This document shows, in pieces, positions 47,730 through 56,312 of a stretch of 64,000 bases of DNA (positions are counted from its first letter, which is position 1; the number at the start of each line of letters is the position of its first letter). The position numbers and the translations under genes were made by a program. Source of the stretch: Brevibacterium antiquum CNRZ 918. Lineage in GTDB: Bacteria > Actinomycetota > Actinomycetes > Actinomycetales > Brevibacteriaceae. The stretch spans positions 62,001 through 126,000 of the forward strand of contig NZ_FXZD01000006.1 of the NCBI RefSeq assembly GCF_900169145.1. Direction: 5' to 3'. The notes beneath the pieces are model-generated. The model ran no database searches and was not told where the DNA came from. It worked only from the letters and a program-made list of their open reading frames with translations.

Positions 47730-49667
47730 CTACTTCAGCACGAGCGTTGTCTTCAACGTCTGCTCCTGGCCGCCGCGGACCACAGTGAAGTCGACGGGAG
47801 CGCTTGTCGACTGTGCACGGACGAGTGCACGCAGAGCGATCGCATTGTTCACCTTGGTGCCAGCCACGGACACGATGTCGTCGCCGTCCTTGAAGCCTGC
47901 CTTGTCTGCAGGCGACCCGGACTGCACCGACTGCACCTTGGCGCTGCCTCGGGTGGTGCCGCCGCTGTTGATCTGTCCGTCGGTGAGCGTGATCCCGAGG
48001 AACGGATGCAGTGCTTTGCCGTTGGCGATGAGCTGGTCGGCGATCATCACGGCTTGCGAGGCGGGGATGGCGAATCCGATGCCGATCGACCCCGACTGGC
48101 CGCCCTCACCAGCCTGGCTCAACGAGGCCGCAGCGGAGTTCACGCCGATGAAGTTGCCATCGCCGTCCACGAGCGGACCGCCGGAGTTGCCGGGGTTGAT
48201 CGCCGCATCCGTCTGGATGGCGTTCGTGATCGTCATCTCCTTCTCCTGCGAGGATGCGTCCTGACCGATATTCTCTGTGGATACCGGACGGTCGAGGGCT
48301 GAGACGATGCCGGTGGTGACCGAGTCCGCGAGGCCGAGGGGGTTGCCCAATGCCATCACCGGATCTCCCACCTTCATCTTCTTCGAGTCACCGACGGGCA
48401 GAGGCTCGACATCGTCGGGAACCTGGTCAAGCTTGATGACCGCGATATCGGTCGACGGATCGCGGCCGACGATTTCGGCCTTCGTCGTTTCACCGCTCTT
48501 CATCGTCACCGAGATCTCACCGGAGGGTGTGTCCGCCGGGGCCACCACATGGTTGTTCGTGATGATGTGCCCCTGGTCGTCGTAGAGCGAGCCCGAGCCC
48601 AGCGCCTGTACCTGGCCATCGGTGCCGACTTGGATCGAGACGACGCTTTGGGACGTCTGTTTCGCAACCTCGGTCCAATCCGGGGTCTCAATGGTCTGTT
48701 CGGCGACCTTGCGGGGCTCTTCTCCACCGAGGGCGCTGACCGCATAGCTTCCGCCGAAGGCCGCACCTCCGCCCAGCAGAGCGGCGATCACAGCGATGGC
48801 GATAGTCGCTCCCCAGCCCGGTCCTCGCTTCTCTCGCCGAGGTGGTGCTTCGCCTCCGTACGGCCCTGACCACCCGGGCGCGCCAGGCACACCTGGGCCT
48901 CCGGGCCCGGACTGGAATTCTGTGGAATTCGGCGTGGGGTACCCGCCCTGGTTCGGCTGATTGCCGAAGTGAGGGTAGGCGGCTGTGCCGGTGCCAGCAC
49001 CTGCTGCGGCGCCAGCACCTGCAGCAGTCTGACCCGCCCCCTGAGAATACGCAGTGCCATAGGGGTTCGTGTCAGCAGGGGAGTTGGGGCCGGCCTGGGC
49101 TGGCACGTTGGATGTGTTGGGTCCGGCCTGTGGGCGGCCATACCCAGGTTGTCCAGGTTGCCCAGGTTGTGCGGACTGCCCAGGTTGCCCAGGATGCCCA
49201 GGTTGCCCAGATTGTCCGGGCTGCCCTGTCGGCGGATCCACAGGGGGTTGAGCACGAGTCGGCTGCATCTGAGGAGGATTCTGGCCCTGGGGGCCGAGGA
49301 CGGTGTCCTGCCTCTGTCCCTGCCTCGGATCCTGTCCTTGCCACGAAGCTTGATTCTGTCTCGGATCCTGGCCTTGACGAGCACTGTCGCTTTGACCCTG
49401 ACCCTGCGATGGAGTGTTCGGGCGTGCAGGGGGTGCGACGGGCGGACTGACCCGAGCTGGACCATTCGAACCGTTCGGGAAAGTGCGTGGGACCTCTGCA
49501 GAACGCCGTGACCCGTCCGTGGGGTCCTGGGGCCCTGCAGCCGAGTTGCGGGGGCTACCTGAGGATTCGCGTGAGCCATCGGTGGGGAACGTCCGGTGGT
49601 CCTGATCCCCGTGCCGTCCCCTGTTGTTGGAGTTGTTGCCCTGATTGTTAGGGTCGTTGCTGCTCAT
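47730..49667 (-). CDS. HtrA/DegP-type serine protease with PDZ domain and collagen-like N-terminus
   Basis: A 645-residue protein. The first 275 residues are low-complexity: Ser, Asn, Arg and Pro, then a collagen-like GQPGQSGQPGHPGQPG run. One membrane helix follows (about residues 280-305), then a trypsin-like domain with His in ITNNHVV (about 373), Asp in DPSTDIAVIK (about 405) and Ser in NPGNSGGPLV (about 494), and a PDZ domain to the end. It degrades or refolds damaged proteins outside the membrane. It is coupled by ATGA to the upstream histidine kinase, just like PepD in the mycobacterial mprA-mprB-pepD locus. AAAGGA precedes the ATG. Confidence 0.93.
   Translation of the reverse strand: MSSNDPNNQGNNSNNRGRHGDQDHRTFPTDGSRESSGSPRNSAAGPQDPTDGSRRSAEVPRTFPNGSNGPARVSPPVAPPARPNTPSQGQGQSDSARQGQDPRQNQASWQGQDPRQGQRQDTVLGPQGQNPPQMQPTRAQPPVDPPTGQPGQSGQPGHPGQPGQSAQPGQPGQPGYGRPQAGPNTSNVPAQAGPNSPADTNPYGTAYSQGAGQTAAGAGAAAGAGTGTAAYPHFGNQPNQGGYPTPNSTEFQSGPGGPGVPGAPGWSGPYGGEAPPRREKRGPGWGATIAIAVIAALLGGGAAFGGSYAVSALGGEEPRKVAEQTIETPDWTEVAKQTSQSVVSIQVGTDGQVQALGSGSLYDDQGHIITNNHVVAPADTPSGEISVTMKSGETTKAEIVGRDPSTDIAVIKLDQVPDDVEPLPVGDSKKMKVGDPVMALGNPLGLADSVTTGIVSALDRPVSTENIGQDASSQEKEMTITNAIQTDAAINPGNSGGPLVDGDGNFIGVNSAAASLSQAGEGGQSGSIGIGFAIPASQAVMIADQLIANGKALHPFLGITLTDGQINSGGTTRGSAKVQSVQSGSPADKAGFKDGDDIVSVAGTKVNNAIALRALVRAQSTSAPVDFTVVRGGQEQTLKTTLVLK
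49142..49232. repeat. Nine-base coding repeat in the HtrA gene (collagen-like)
   Basis: Repeats of CCCAGGTTG (plus strand) encode Gly-Gln-Pro, Gly-Gln-Ser and Gly-His-Pro units. Such repeats change length easily by slippage while keeping the frame. Confidence 0.85.
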
Positions 49668-51532
49668 CGCTCGTCCTTTCGTGCGTCCGGAGCGCTGTCT
49701 TCAGTTTCTGAGATGGGCAGATCGATACGGAACGTTGCACCGCCGCCCGGTGTCTGGTGCACTGTGATCGCACCGTGGTGGTTCTCCACGATCGCCTTGA
49801 CGATGGAGAGCCCGAGGCCAGACCCTCCGGTGTCGCGAGTCCTGGAGACGTCTAGGCGGTAGAACCGTTCGAAGATCCGGGGAACGACCTCGGGGTCGAT
49901 CCCCTCGCCATGGTCGCGAACCTCGAACCTGACTCGCCCGTTGGGGAATCCGCGCAGCGATTCGTCGACGGTGATGGATCCGGCTGCCGTCATTTCCGGC
50001 ACGATGCCGGTGGGTGCCTGAGCGTCGTTCTGATCATTGCCGTTCGAGTCGCCTCGGCGGAAGATGCGGACGCCTCCGGTGACGAATCCGCGTTCGCGGG
50101 ATTTGTCCTTCGCCGTAGTCTTATTCGTTATGACCTTGTTCGCTCCGGTCTTTGCGCCGGTGTCCTGACCATTCGACGGCTCTGTTGGCTCCGCAGTCGC
50201 CCCGGTGCGGCCTCCGACGACGCCGACGGCGAACTCGATGGCTGTGTGCTCGGGAGTGTGCCGAACGGCGTTGCCAGCGAGGTTGACGATGACCTGGCGG
50301 ATCTTCGACTCCGATCCTCGGATCATCGGTACGGGTTGCGCATCCTCTCCATCGAGCCCGATGAAGCTGATGTCCCGGTCGGGGGCTTGCGCAGCTGCGT
50401 CTGCGGCGGCGTCGCGGGCGATCCGGTGGAGGTCGATGGGACCGATCTCGGCTGGCCGCTGTTCGTCGAGGCGGGCGAGGACGACGAGGTCGTCGACGAG
50501 GACGCCCATGCGTTTGGCTTCGGACTCCATGCGCTCCATTGCGGCGCCGATGTCATCTGATTTCGTGATCGCACCCTGTCGGTAGAGCTCGGCGTAGCCG
50601 CGAATGGTGACCAGCGGTGTGCGCAGTTCGTGCGAGGCATCGGAGACGAACTGACGGATGCGTTTCTCCGACCGCGTCTGCCCGTCGAAGGAATCCTCGA
50701 TCCGCCCCAGCATCGTATTCAGTGCGCCAGACAGGCGACCGAGTTCGGTGTTGCGGGGGAATGTCGGCACCCTCTGGCTGAGGTCACCGGCGGCGATCCG
50801 TGAGGCGGTCTTTTCGATGTCGCGCAGCGGCCGGAACGTGTTGTTGATCGCCCAGTATCCGACGCCAGCGACCATGGCCAGTGCCAGCAGCCCGATTCCG
50901 ATCATCGTATTGCGGGCGCGCTCGTTGATGTTGTCGATCTCGCGGTCGAAGGGCACCGCGATTGAGACGAGAACGTCCGTGTTCTGGACCTTCATCGCCC
51001 GTGCCCGCCATTTCGAGCTGGTCCCTGCGACAGTGAACGGCTGACCGGCGCGCTCGTAGACCTGGGATTCGTCGATCGTCGGCAGGATCGGGCGGTTCTC
51101 AGGCTCCGGAGCCACCGGGTCGCTGATCGGCTTGCCGTTCGTGTCATAGAACTGGACGTAGAAGCCCCCGGGCAGGAGGCCCTTGAGCTCATCCCACGAG
51201 TGCGAATCGATGGTGGTGGGAGTTCCGGATGAGGAATCCGTCCCGTCGCTGTCCTTGCCCGAGGACGCTGACTGGTCCTTGCCCGACGGAGCCGACTGCA
51301 GCTGGGCAGGCTGGAATACATCCTGGTAAGCCTGCTTGGCGAGGGTCTCCGAAGCATTGATGAGTCTCTCATCGGTGCGTTCTACGAGGCTGTCGCGGAG
51401 GTTCTCGAGCACCCAGGCACTCGTTCCGGACAGAACGAGCAACATGAGCAGCATCATGATGGCCAGCAGCTTGGTGGTCAGCGACCATTCTTCCCAGAAG
51501 CCGGGTCGGGTGGGACGGGATTCTTTTGCCAC
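49664..51532 (-). CDS. Sensor histidine kinase (MprB-like)
   Basis: A 622-residue kinase. A first helix (about residues 20-42) and a second one near 200-222 enclose an external sensor of about 155 residues that includes a Ser-rich run. A HAMP linker follows. The H-box is SDASHELRTPLVTIRGY (His near 300), the N-box NLAGNAVRHTPEH, and the G-box GSGLGLSIVKAIVENHHG. Between the N- and G-boxes is an insert of about 80 polar residues (about 430-515) not seen in usual HATPase domains. The GTG at 51532 has a TAGATT box six bases upstream, so it may have its own promoter besides that of the regulator. Its stop overlaps the protease start. Confidence 0.92.
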   Translation of the reverse strand: MAKESRPTRPGFWEEWSLTTKLLAIMMLLMLLVLSGTSAWVLENLRDSLVERTDERLINASETLAKQAYQDVFQPAQLQSAPSGKDQSASSGKDSDGTDSSSGTPTTIDSHSWDELKGLLPGGFYVQFYDTNGKPISDPVAPEPENRPILPTIDESQVYERAGQPFTVAGTSSKWRARAMKVQNTDVLVSIAVPFDREIDNINERARNTMIGIGLLALAMVAGVGYWAINNTFRPLRDIEKTASRIAAGDLSQRVPTFPRNTELGRLSGALNTMLGRIEDSFDGQTRSEKRIRQFVSDASHELRTPLVTIRGYAELYRQGAITKSDDIGAAMERMESEAKRMGVLVDDLVVLARLDEQRPAEIGPIDLHRIARDAAADAAAQAPDRDISFIGLDGEDAQPVPMIRGSESKIRQVIVNLAGNAVRHTPEHTAIEFAVGVVGGRTGATAEPTEPSNGQDTGAKTGANKVITNKTTAKDKSRERGFVTGGVRIFRRGDSNGNDQNDAQAPTGIVPEMTAAGSITVDESLRGFPNGRVRFEVRDHGEGIDPEVVPRIFERFYRLDVSRTRDTGGSGLGLSIVKAIVENHHGAITVHQTPGGGATFRIDLPISETEDSAPDARKDER

Positions 51533-51538
51533 GTGAGT

Positions 51539-51544
51539 AATCTA
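51539..51544 (-). promoter_or_regulatory. -10 box TAGATT of the histidine-kinase gene, leaderless
   Basis: TAGATT lies six bases before the GTG at 51532, within the 30-base gap after the regulator gene. It would allow kinase and protease to be made independently. Confidence 0.5.
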
Positions 51545-51562
51545 GCGCCTGAGCTTGTCCGA

Positions 51563-52318
51563 CTACTTGGATTCCGGTGTGCGCAGCATGTAACCCACTC
51601 CGCGCTTGGTCTGAATCATCGGCGTCCACTCCATCTCGATGGGGTGTCCGGAGGCGTCTGCCTCCGGCGTGATATCGATCTTGCGGCGTAGGTAGGAGAT
51701 GTAGGATTCCACGATTCCGGTGTCGCCGCCGAAGTCGTATTCCCAGACATGGTCGAGGATCTGCGACTTCGAGAGCACCCGGTTCGTGTTGAGCATGAGG
51801 TAGCGCAGCAGCTTGAACTCGGTGGGGGAGAGGTCGATGAGGATGCCCGAACGGCGCACCTCGTGGGTGTCGTCATCGAGTTCGAGATCGCCGGCCATGA
51901 TGACGGCGTTCTCTTCGTCTTCGAGACTGCGGGTCCGACGCAGCACGGCGCGGATGCGGGCGACGACCTCTTCGAGGCTGAAGGGCTTCGTCACGTAGTC
52001 ATCGCCGCCGACGGTGAGGCCGGTGATCTTGTCCGAGGTGTCATCGCGGGCGGTGAGGAACACGACCGGAGCGTTCATGCCGATCTGGCGGAGGCGACGC
52101 GTGACGGTGAAGCCGTCCATGTCCGGCAGCATGACGTCGAGGACGAGGAGGTCTGGGGCAGTCTGCTCGGCCAGACGAAGCGCTTCGGCGCCATTGGCGG
52201 CCGAGACCACGTCGAAGCCCGCGAAGCGCAGGCTGGTCGAGAGGAGTTCGCGGATATTGGGCTCATCATCGACAACGAGGAGTGTGGCTTCGATGTCGGT
52301 ATCGTGTGCTGTAGTCAT
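51563..52318 (-). CDS. OmpR-family response regulator (MprA-like)
   Basis: A 251-residue regulator. The receiver has LLVVDDEPNIREL, acceptor Asp in LLVLDVMLPDMDG, and VTKPFSLEEVVARI with the switch Lys. The winged helix shows LSPTEFKLLRYLMLNTNRVLSK and VESYISYLRRKID. It would be phosphorylated by the next kinase. The gene order regulator, kinase, HtrA is that of mprA-mprB-pepD in mycobacteria, an envelope stress system. The ATG at 52318 follows CAGACT by six bases, close to a leaderless box. Repeats in the promoter may be its own sites. Confidence 0.92.
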   Translation of the reverse strand: MTTAHDTDIEATLLVVDDEPNIRELLSTSLRFAGFDVVSAANGAEALRLAEQTAPDLLVLDVMLPDMDGFTVTRRLRQIGMNAPVVFLTARDDTSDKITGLTVGGDDYVTKPFSLEEVVARIRAVLRRTRSLEDEENAVIMAGDLELDDDTHEVRRSGILIDLSPTEFKLLRYLMLNTNRVLSKSQILDHVWEYDFGGDTGIVESYISYLRRKIDITPEADASGHPIEMEWTPMIQTKRGVGYMLRTPESK

Positions 52319-52346
52319 GCATCCAGTCTGAAGCTCGACTCTGATA

Positions 52347-52454
52347 GTTAGGTGATAGTTACCTGAATGCGATTGTGATCTACATCACTGAAAAACTCTC
52401 AGGAAAGTCCTGTGAGCGGTGAAGGGCCGCATTGGCTCTCAGGAATCACCTAAC
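52347..52454. promoter_or_regulatory. Repeat-rich promoter of the response regulator operon
   Basis: The direct repeat CTCTCAGGAA occurs at 52396-52405 and 52436-52445. A perfect ten-base inverted repeat GTTAGGTGAT (52347-52356) and ATCACCTAAC (52445-52454) brackets it. GATAGTTA occurs twice near 52342-52360. MprA-type regulators bind short direct repeats, so autoregulation is likely. Confidence 0.55.
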
Positions 52455-52540
52455 AATTTGAGGGATATTTGCGCTCTCACACAGCTTGCTCGCAGGTAGC
52501 TTGTCTGTCGAGAGATGGTCCTGCGATTCCTGAGGTGTGC

Positions 52541-52570
52541 GCCGCTCTGCGCCGCTCTGCGCCGCTCTGC
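52541..52570. repeat. Ten-base tandem repeat (GCCGCTCTGC)3
   Basis: Three exact copies just past the stop of the CGNR gene. Confidence 0.92.
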
Positions 52571-52606
52571 GCTGCGCTCGGTTCGGGCGGGTAGCCGGTC
52601 CGAGAG

Positions 52607-53206
52607 TCAGGAGTCGGCCTGGCGCGCGCGGAACGCGGCCACGTGTGTGCGGTTCGCGCAATTGCCGGTATCGCAGAAGCGCTTCGAGCGGTTGCGGCTG
52701 AAGTCGGCCAGGTAGGCGTCACAGTCCTCGGCCACACAGCGTCCGAGCCTGTCGAGGTCCCCGCTGCGGATGAGATCGATGAGGACAAGTGCGACGTCGG
52801 CCGCGACGCGATCGGCAAGGCTGGCGCCCTGTCCCACAGCGTGCAGGTGCCAGTCCCAGTCTCCGTGCTTGACCAGCTGCGGCAGTGCGCCGGCCTCGCG
52901 CAGTGTGATATTCACCTCTTTTACGACTCCTTCTTCCCTCGCTTCGGCCTCGTTCTCGGTCTGGGCGTCGACGCTGGCGTTGAGTGCGATGGCGAAGCGT
53001 TCGCGCAATTCACGGGTCGATTCGACATCGGGCTTCGTGGCCTCCAGGGGACCAGAGAAGTCGTGCCGGGCAGCAAATCCGTGGAGTCCGGCGGTCGTCG
53101 TCAGCTCATCTCCCGCCTCAGCGATGGTGCCGGAGGTATTGAGGAGGTCCACGAGCATGTTGAGATTCGAGCGAATGTCATAGGCAAAAGTCATGGTGGG
53201 TGACAT
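52607..53206 (-). CDS. CGNR zinc-finger (ABATE) regulator
   Basis: A 199-residue protein. The N-terminal ABATE domain begins FAYDIRSNLNMLVDLLNT. The C-terminal CGNR zinc finger is CVAEDCDAYLADFSRNRSKRFCDTGNCANRTHVAAFRAR in blocks such as KRFCDTGNCANRTHVAAFR, with the Cys-x4-Cys pairs intact. Such proteins are stress-linked DNA-binding regulators. The first ATG (53206) is taken as start; the one four codons later (53194) is also possible. No ribosome binding site or leaderless box is clear. Confidence 0.88.
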   Translation of the reverse strand: MSPTMTFAYDIRSNLNMLVDLLNTSGTIAEAGDELTTTAGLHGFAARHDFSGPLEATKPDVESTRELRERFAIALNASVDAQTENEAEAREEGVVKEVNITLREAGALPQLVKHGDWDWHLHAVGQGASLADRVAADVALVLIDLIRSGDLDRLGRCVAEDCDAYLADFSRNRSKRFCDTGNCANRTHVAAFRARQADS

Positions 53207-53521
53207 TCTGCCACATCACGTAAGGGGCAAAACGCATTTGACTCATTTCTGACGGTGGGAAATACTGACTGAAGTTGTCATTTCGCGTGCGAGGCTTCGG
53301 CTGCGTCTCGGGCCGAATCGCACCACACAGGCGCACTGAGCACCACACAGGCGCACTGAGCACCGCACAGACGCAACGTGCACCGCGCACCGCTCAGACG
53401 CAACGAGTACCGCGGCCAGATCGAAACATCCACAGGTCTGTGGCTCACACCCACACACCGCAACCACCTCGGCGAGGGCACGGGCCACCGCCGCATCCGC
53501 ACACGTCTCAGGAGGTCAAGA
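53207..53521. other. Gap upstream of the DMT exporter, mostly repeat sequence
   Basis: No gene in these 315 bases. About 90 bases are a 20-bp tandem repeat (see 53321-53407). The rest is GC-rich with an AGGAGG site at the end for the exporter. Confidence 0.5.
53321..53407. repeat. 20-bp tandem repeat, about four copies
   Basis: Two exact copies (53321-53340, 53341-53360) starting CACCACACAG are followed by diverging copies to about 53407 that keep CACCG and CAGACGCAACG. It lies between the CGNR gene and the DMT exporter. Confidence 0.9.
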
Positions 53522-54481
53522 ATGAATCGCACCGTCATCATGGGGTTTCTGCTGACTCTTGCCTCCGCATTTTTCTTCGCCGTCTCCGGACCAATCGCGA
53601 AGACGATGTATGAGGTCGGGTGGACCCCCGGATCCGTCGTACTCATCCGCCTCGCGGGCTCGGCCGTTCTGCTGCTCATCCCCAGCTTGATCGCTCTGCG
53701 CGGGCGCTGGGACGAGGTGCGTCGGAACTGGAAGACCGTGCTCACCTACGGGCTGGTGTCGATGGCTGGCGTGCAGGGCTTCTACTTCGTTGCCGTCGAA
53801 CACCTCACAGTGGCGGTGGCACTGCTGCTCGAGATGACGGCGCCGATGCTCATCGTGTTCTGGATCTGGGCACGCACTCGGACTCGGCCGGCCACGGTGA
53901 CCTTCATCGGTGTGGTGGTCTCGATGATCGGGCTCGTGCTCATCCTCAACCTCCGCAATTCCGACATCAGCATCTTCGGTGTCGTCATGGCACTCGCCGC
54001 TGCCGTCTGTCTGGCCAGCTACTTCCTGGTCTCCGCGAAGGACTCCATCAATGTCCCACCGGTCGCACTGACCGGGCTGGGCATGGGGGTCGGGGCCTTG
54101 GCGATGTCGCTCATCGTGCTGACGGGAGTCATGCCTTCCGGCGCTGTCGCCGCCGACGTCGACTTCGGCGGGTACCAGGTCTCGTGGATTCTGCCCATGG
54201 CGATGATCGTCGTCTTCACCGTCGGTGCCTACATCACGGGCATTCTCGGTCTGCGCTACATCGGGGCGACGGTCGGCTCCTTCGTCAACCTCGTCGAGGT
54301 CCCGTTCTCCGTCATCGTGGCCTGGCTCGTGCTGTTCGAGATGCCGGCACCCATCCAGCTCTTCGGTGGTGTGTTCATCCTCGGCGGCGTCGGCTTCATC
54401 AAATGGGGCGAGGCGCGTCTGGCCCGCCGGGTCGCCTCCCGCGAGGTCGTCGTCAGAGCCGAGGAGCTTGCCGAGGTCTGA
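53522..54481 (+). CDS. DMT-superfamily (EamA) transporter
   Basis: A 319-residue membrane protein with ten helices in two EamA repeats. The first repeat begins LTLASAFFFAVSGPIAKTMYEVGW and ends near residue 140; the second includes VMALAAAVCLASYFLVSA and YIGATVGSFVNLVEVPFSVIVAWLVLFE. It probably exports metabolites or amino acids. AGGAGGTC lies before the ATG at 53522; longer readings run into the tandem repeat. The C-terminal tail is charged and cytoplasmic. It is transcribed alone and ended by a hairpin. Confidence 0.88.
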   Translation: MNRTVIMGFLLTLASAFFFAVSGPIAKTMYEVGWTPGSVVLIRLAGSAVLLLIPSLIALRGRWDEVRRNWKTVLTYGLVSMAGVQGFYFVAVEHLTVAVALLLEMTAPMLIVFWIWARTRTRPATVTFIGVVVSMIGLVLILNLRNSDISIFGVVMALAAAVCLASYFLVSAKDSINVPPVALTGLGMGVGALAMSLIVLTGVMPSGAVAADVDFGGYQVSWILPMAMIVVFTVGAYITGILGLRYIGATVGSFVNLVEVPFSVIVAWLVLFEMPAPIQLFGGVFILGGVGFIKWGEARLARRVASREVVVRAEELAEV

Positions 54482-54505
54482 GACACTCGGAACCACTGAC
54501 GGCTT

Positions 54506-54582
54506 GGGCAGCCCCTCGGGTGCTCCCCTTGCCAGGCTGAGCAACCTTGAGCGAGGTTGCCCAGCGCCCGAAAAGGCTGCCC
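54506..54582. terminator. Structured terminator sharing its apex with the 8372 palindrome
   Basis: Nested stems: GGGCAGCC (54506-54513)/GGCTGCCC (54575-54582), TCGGGTGCT/AGCGCCCGA with one wobble, and GCAACC/GGTTGC at the tip (54541-54560). The tip is the same as in the palindrome at 8398-8417 except for one base. It lies between the convergent DMT and XPB genes. Confidence 0.75.
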
Positions 54583-54619
54583 GACTGAATTCCCGCGGCT
54601 AGGCGCCGTCGAGCAGCGG

Positions 54620-56254
54620 TCAGCGCACCTCGATGTCGTAGCTGTAGCCCTGCTCGGTGAGGAAGCGGCGGCGCTGGGCAGCGAAATGCTCGTCGACGGT
54701 GTCTGCGGCAACGACCGTGTAGAACGTCGCGGAGCCGGAGTCCTCCTTCGGCCGCAGGATCCGACCCAGACGCTGGGCCTCCTCTTGCCGGGAGCCGAAG
54801 GCGCCCGAGACCTGGATCGCCACCGAAGCGGCTGGCAGATCGACGGAGAAGTTCGCGACCTTCGACACCACAAGTACGCGGATCTGACCCGAGCGGAAGT
54901 CACGGAACAGCTCCTGGCGCTGCGATTCCGGGGTCTGCCCGGTCAGCACAGGAGCGTTGAGGCCGGCACCGATCTCCTCGAGCTGATCGAGGTACTGCCC
55001 GATGACGAGGATCTGTGCAGTGGGGTGGTCGGCGACGAGCTGCCGCACGATCGGCAGCTTCGCATCCGAGGTGGCCGCGAGTCGGTACCGGTCCTCACCG
55101 TCAGCGCGGGCATAGGCTGTGCGGGTTCCGCCGTCGAGGCGGACCCGGATTTCGTGGCAGGACGCAGTGGCGATGTAGCCCATGCGTTCGAGTTCCTTCC
55201 ACGGCACCTCGTACTGCTTGGGCCCGATGAGGGAGAACACTTCGTCCTCGCGCCCGTCCTCGCGGACCAAGGTGGCCGTGAGTCCGAGCCGCCGCCGGGC
55301 CTGCAGGCTCGCGGTCAGGCGGAAGATCGGCGCCGGCAGGAGGTGGACCTCGTCGTAGATGACAAGCCCCCAATCCTTCGCATCGAGGAGTTCCAAGTGC
55401 AGGTAGGAGCCCTTGCGGCGCGTAGTCAGCACCTGATAGGTGGCGATGGTGATCGGTCGGATCTCCTTCATCGATCCTGAGTACTCACCGACCTCGTCTT
55501 CGGTCAGCGAGGTGCGGGCAAGAATTTCGTCCTTCCACTGTCGGGCTGCAACGGAGTTCGTCACGAGGATCAGCGTCGTCGTCTGCACCCGCGACATCGT
55601 GGCCACCCCGACGATGGTCTTGCCCGCACCGCAGGGCAGAACAACGACGCCGGACTCTCCGCTCAGAGAGTGGTCGATCGCTTCCTTCTGATAGTCGCGC
55701 AGATGCCACTGTCCGCCATGGGCATCATCGGACAGAGCGATCTCGTGGGCCTCTCCGTCGACATAGCCGGCATGGTCGGAGACAGGGTGACCCAGTTGCA
55801 GCAGCGCATGTTTGAGCTCACCGCGCTCCGAAGGGTGGACGAGGACGGATTCGGCGTCGAGGGATTTGCCGAACTTGCCCACAAGGTCCGGCTGGCTGAT
55901 GAGCGAGGCGAGCAGATCGGTGTCCGAGGAGGTCAGGGTCAGTCCGTGAATCGGATTGTCGACGAGGGTGAGGACTCCGAAGCGGTCCATGATGTCGACG
56001 ATGTCGACGAGCAGTTCGTGGGGCACAGGATACTTCGCGAACTCGAGGAGGACATCGACGACGGACTCCGCGTCATGTCCGCTGGCCCGGGCATTCCACA
56101 GCCCCAAGGGGGTGATCGTGTACGTGTGGATGTACTCCGGCGTTCGCGAAAGCTGCGCGAACGGCGCGATCGCCACGGCCGCCTCGACGGCCAAGGGGTG
56201 CCCAGATTCCAACAGCACAGTCCGATCGGACTGCACGATCAACGGACCGTTCAT
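54620..56254 (-). CDS. DNA repair helicase XPB
   Basis: A 544-residue superfamily-2 helicase. The N-terminal XPB-type damage-recognition domain starts MNGPLIVQSDRTVLLESGH. The helicase core has WHLRDYQKEA, VLPCGAGKTIVG (Walker A), IYDEVHLLPAP (DEVH), LGLTATLVREDGREDE (motif III and the RED motif), and GSRQEEAQRLGRILRPK (motif VI). It closely parallels mycobacterial XPB (Rv0861c). It unwinds DNA 3' to 5' in repair. The ATG at 56254 is taken because the mycobacterial protein starts at the same motif. Its 5' neighbour is the Helicase_C_3 partner. Confidence 0.95.
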   Translation of the reverse strand: MNGPLIVQSDRTVLLESGHPLAVEAAVAIAPFAQLSRTPEYIHTYTITPLGLWNARASGHDAESVVDVLLEFAKYPVPHELLVDIVDIMDRFGVLTLVDNPIHGLTLTSSDTDLLASLISQPDLVGKFGKSLDAESVLVHPSERGELKHALLQLGHPVSDHAGYVDGEAHEIALSDDAHGGQWHLRDYQKEAIDHSLSGESGVVVLPCGAGKTIVGVATMSRVQTTTLILVTNSVAARQWKDEILARTSLTEDEVGEYSGSMKEIRPITIATYQVLTTRRKGSYLHLELLDAKDWGLVIYDEVHLLPAPIFRLTASLQARRRLGLTATLVREDGREDEVFSLIGPKQYEVPWKELERMGYIATASCHEIRVRLDGGTRTAYARADGEDRYRLAATSDAKLPIVRQLVADHPTAQILVIGQYLDQLEEIGAGLNAPVLTGQTPESQRQELFRDFRSGQIRVLVVSKVANFSVDLPAASVAIQVSGAFGSRQEEAQRLGRILRPKEDSGSATFYTVVAADTVDEHFAAQRRRFLTEQGYSYDIEVR

Positions 56255-56312
56255 GTGTGTTCCCGCTTCTTTCCACGCCGAGGTGACTTCGAAGGGGACA
56301 ACGTCTGTGTCC

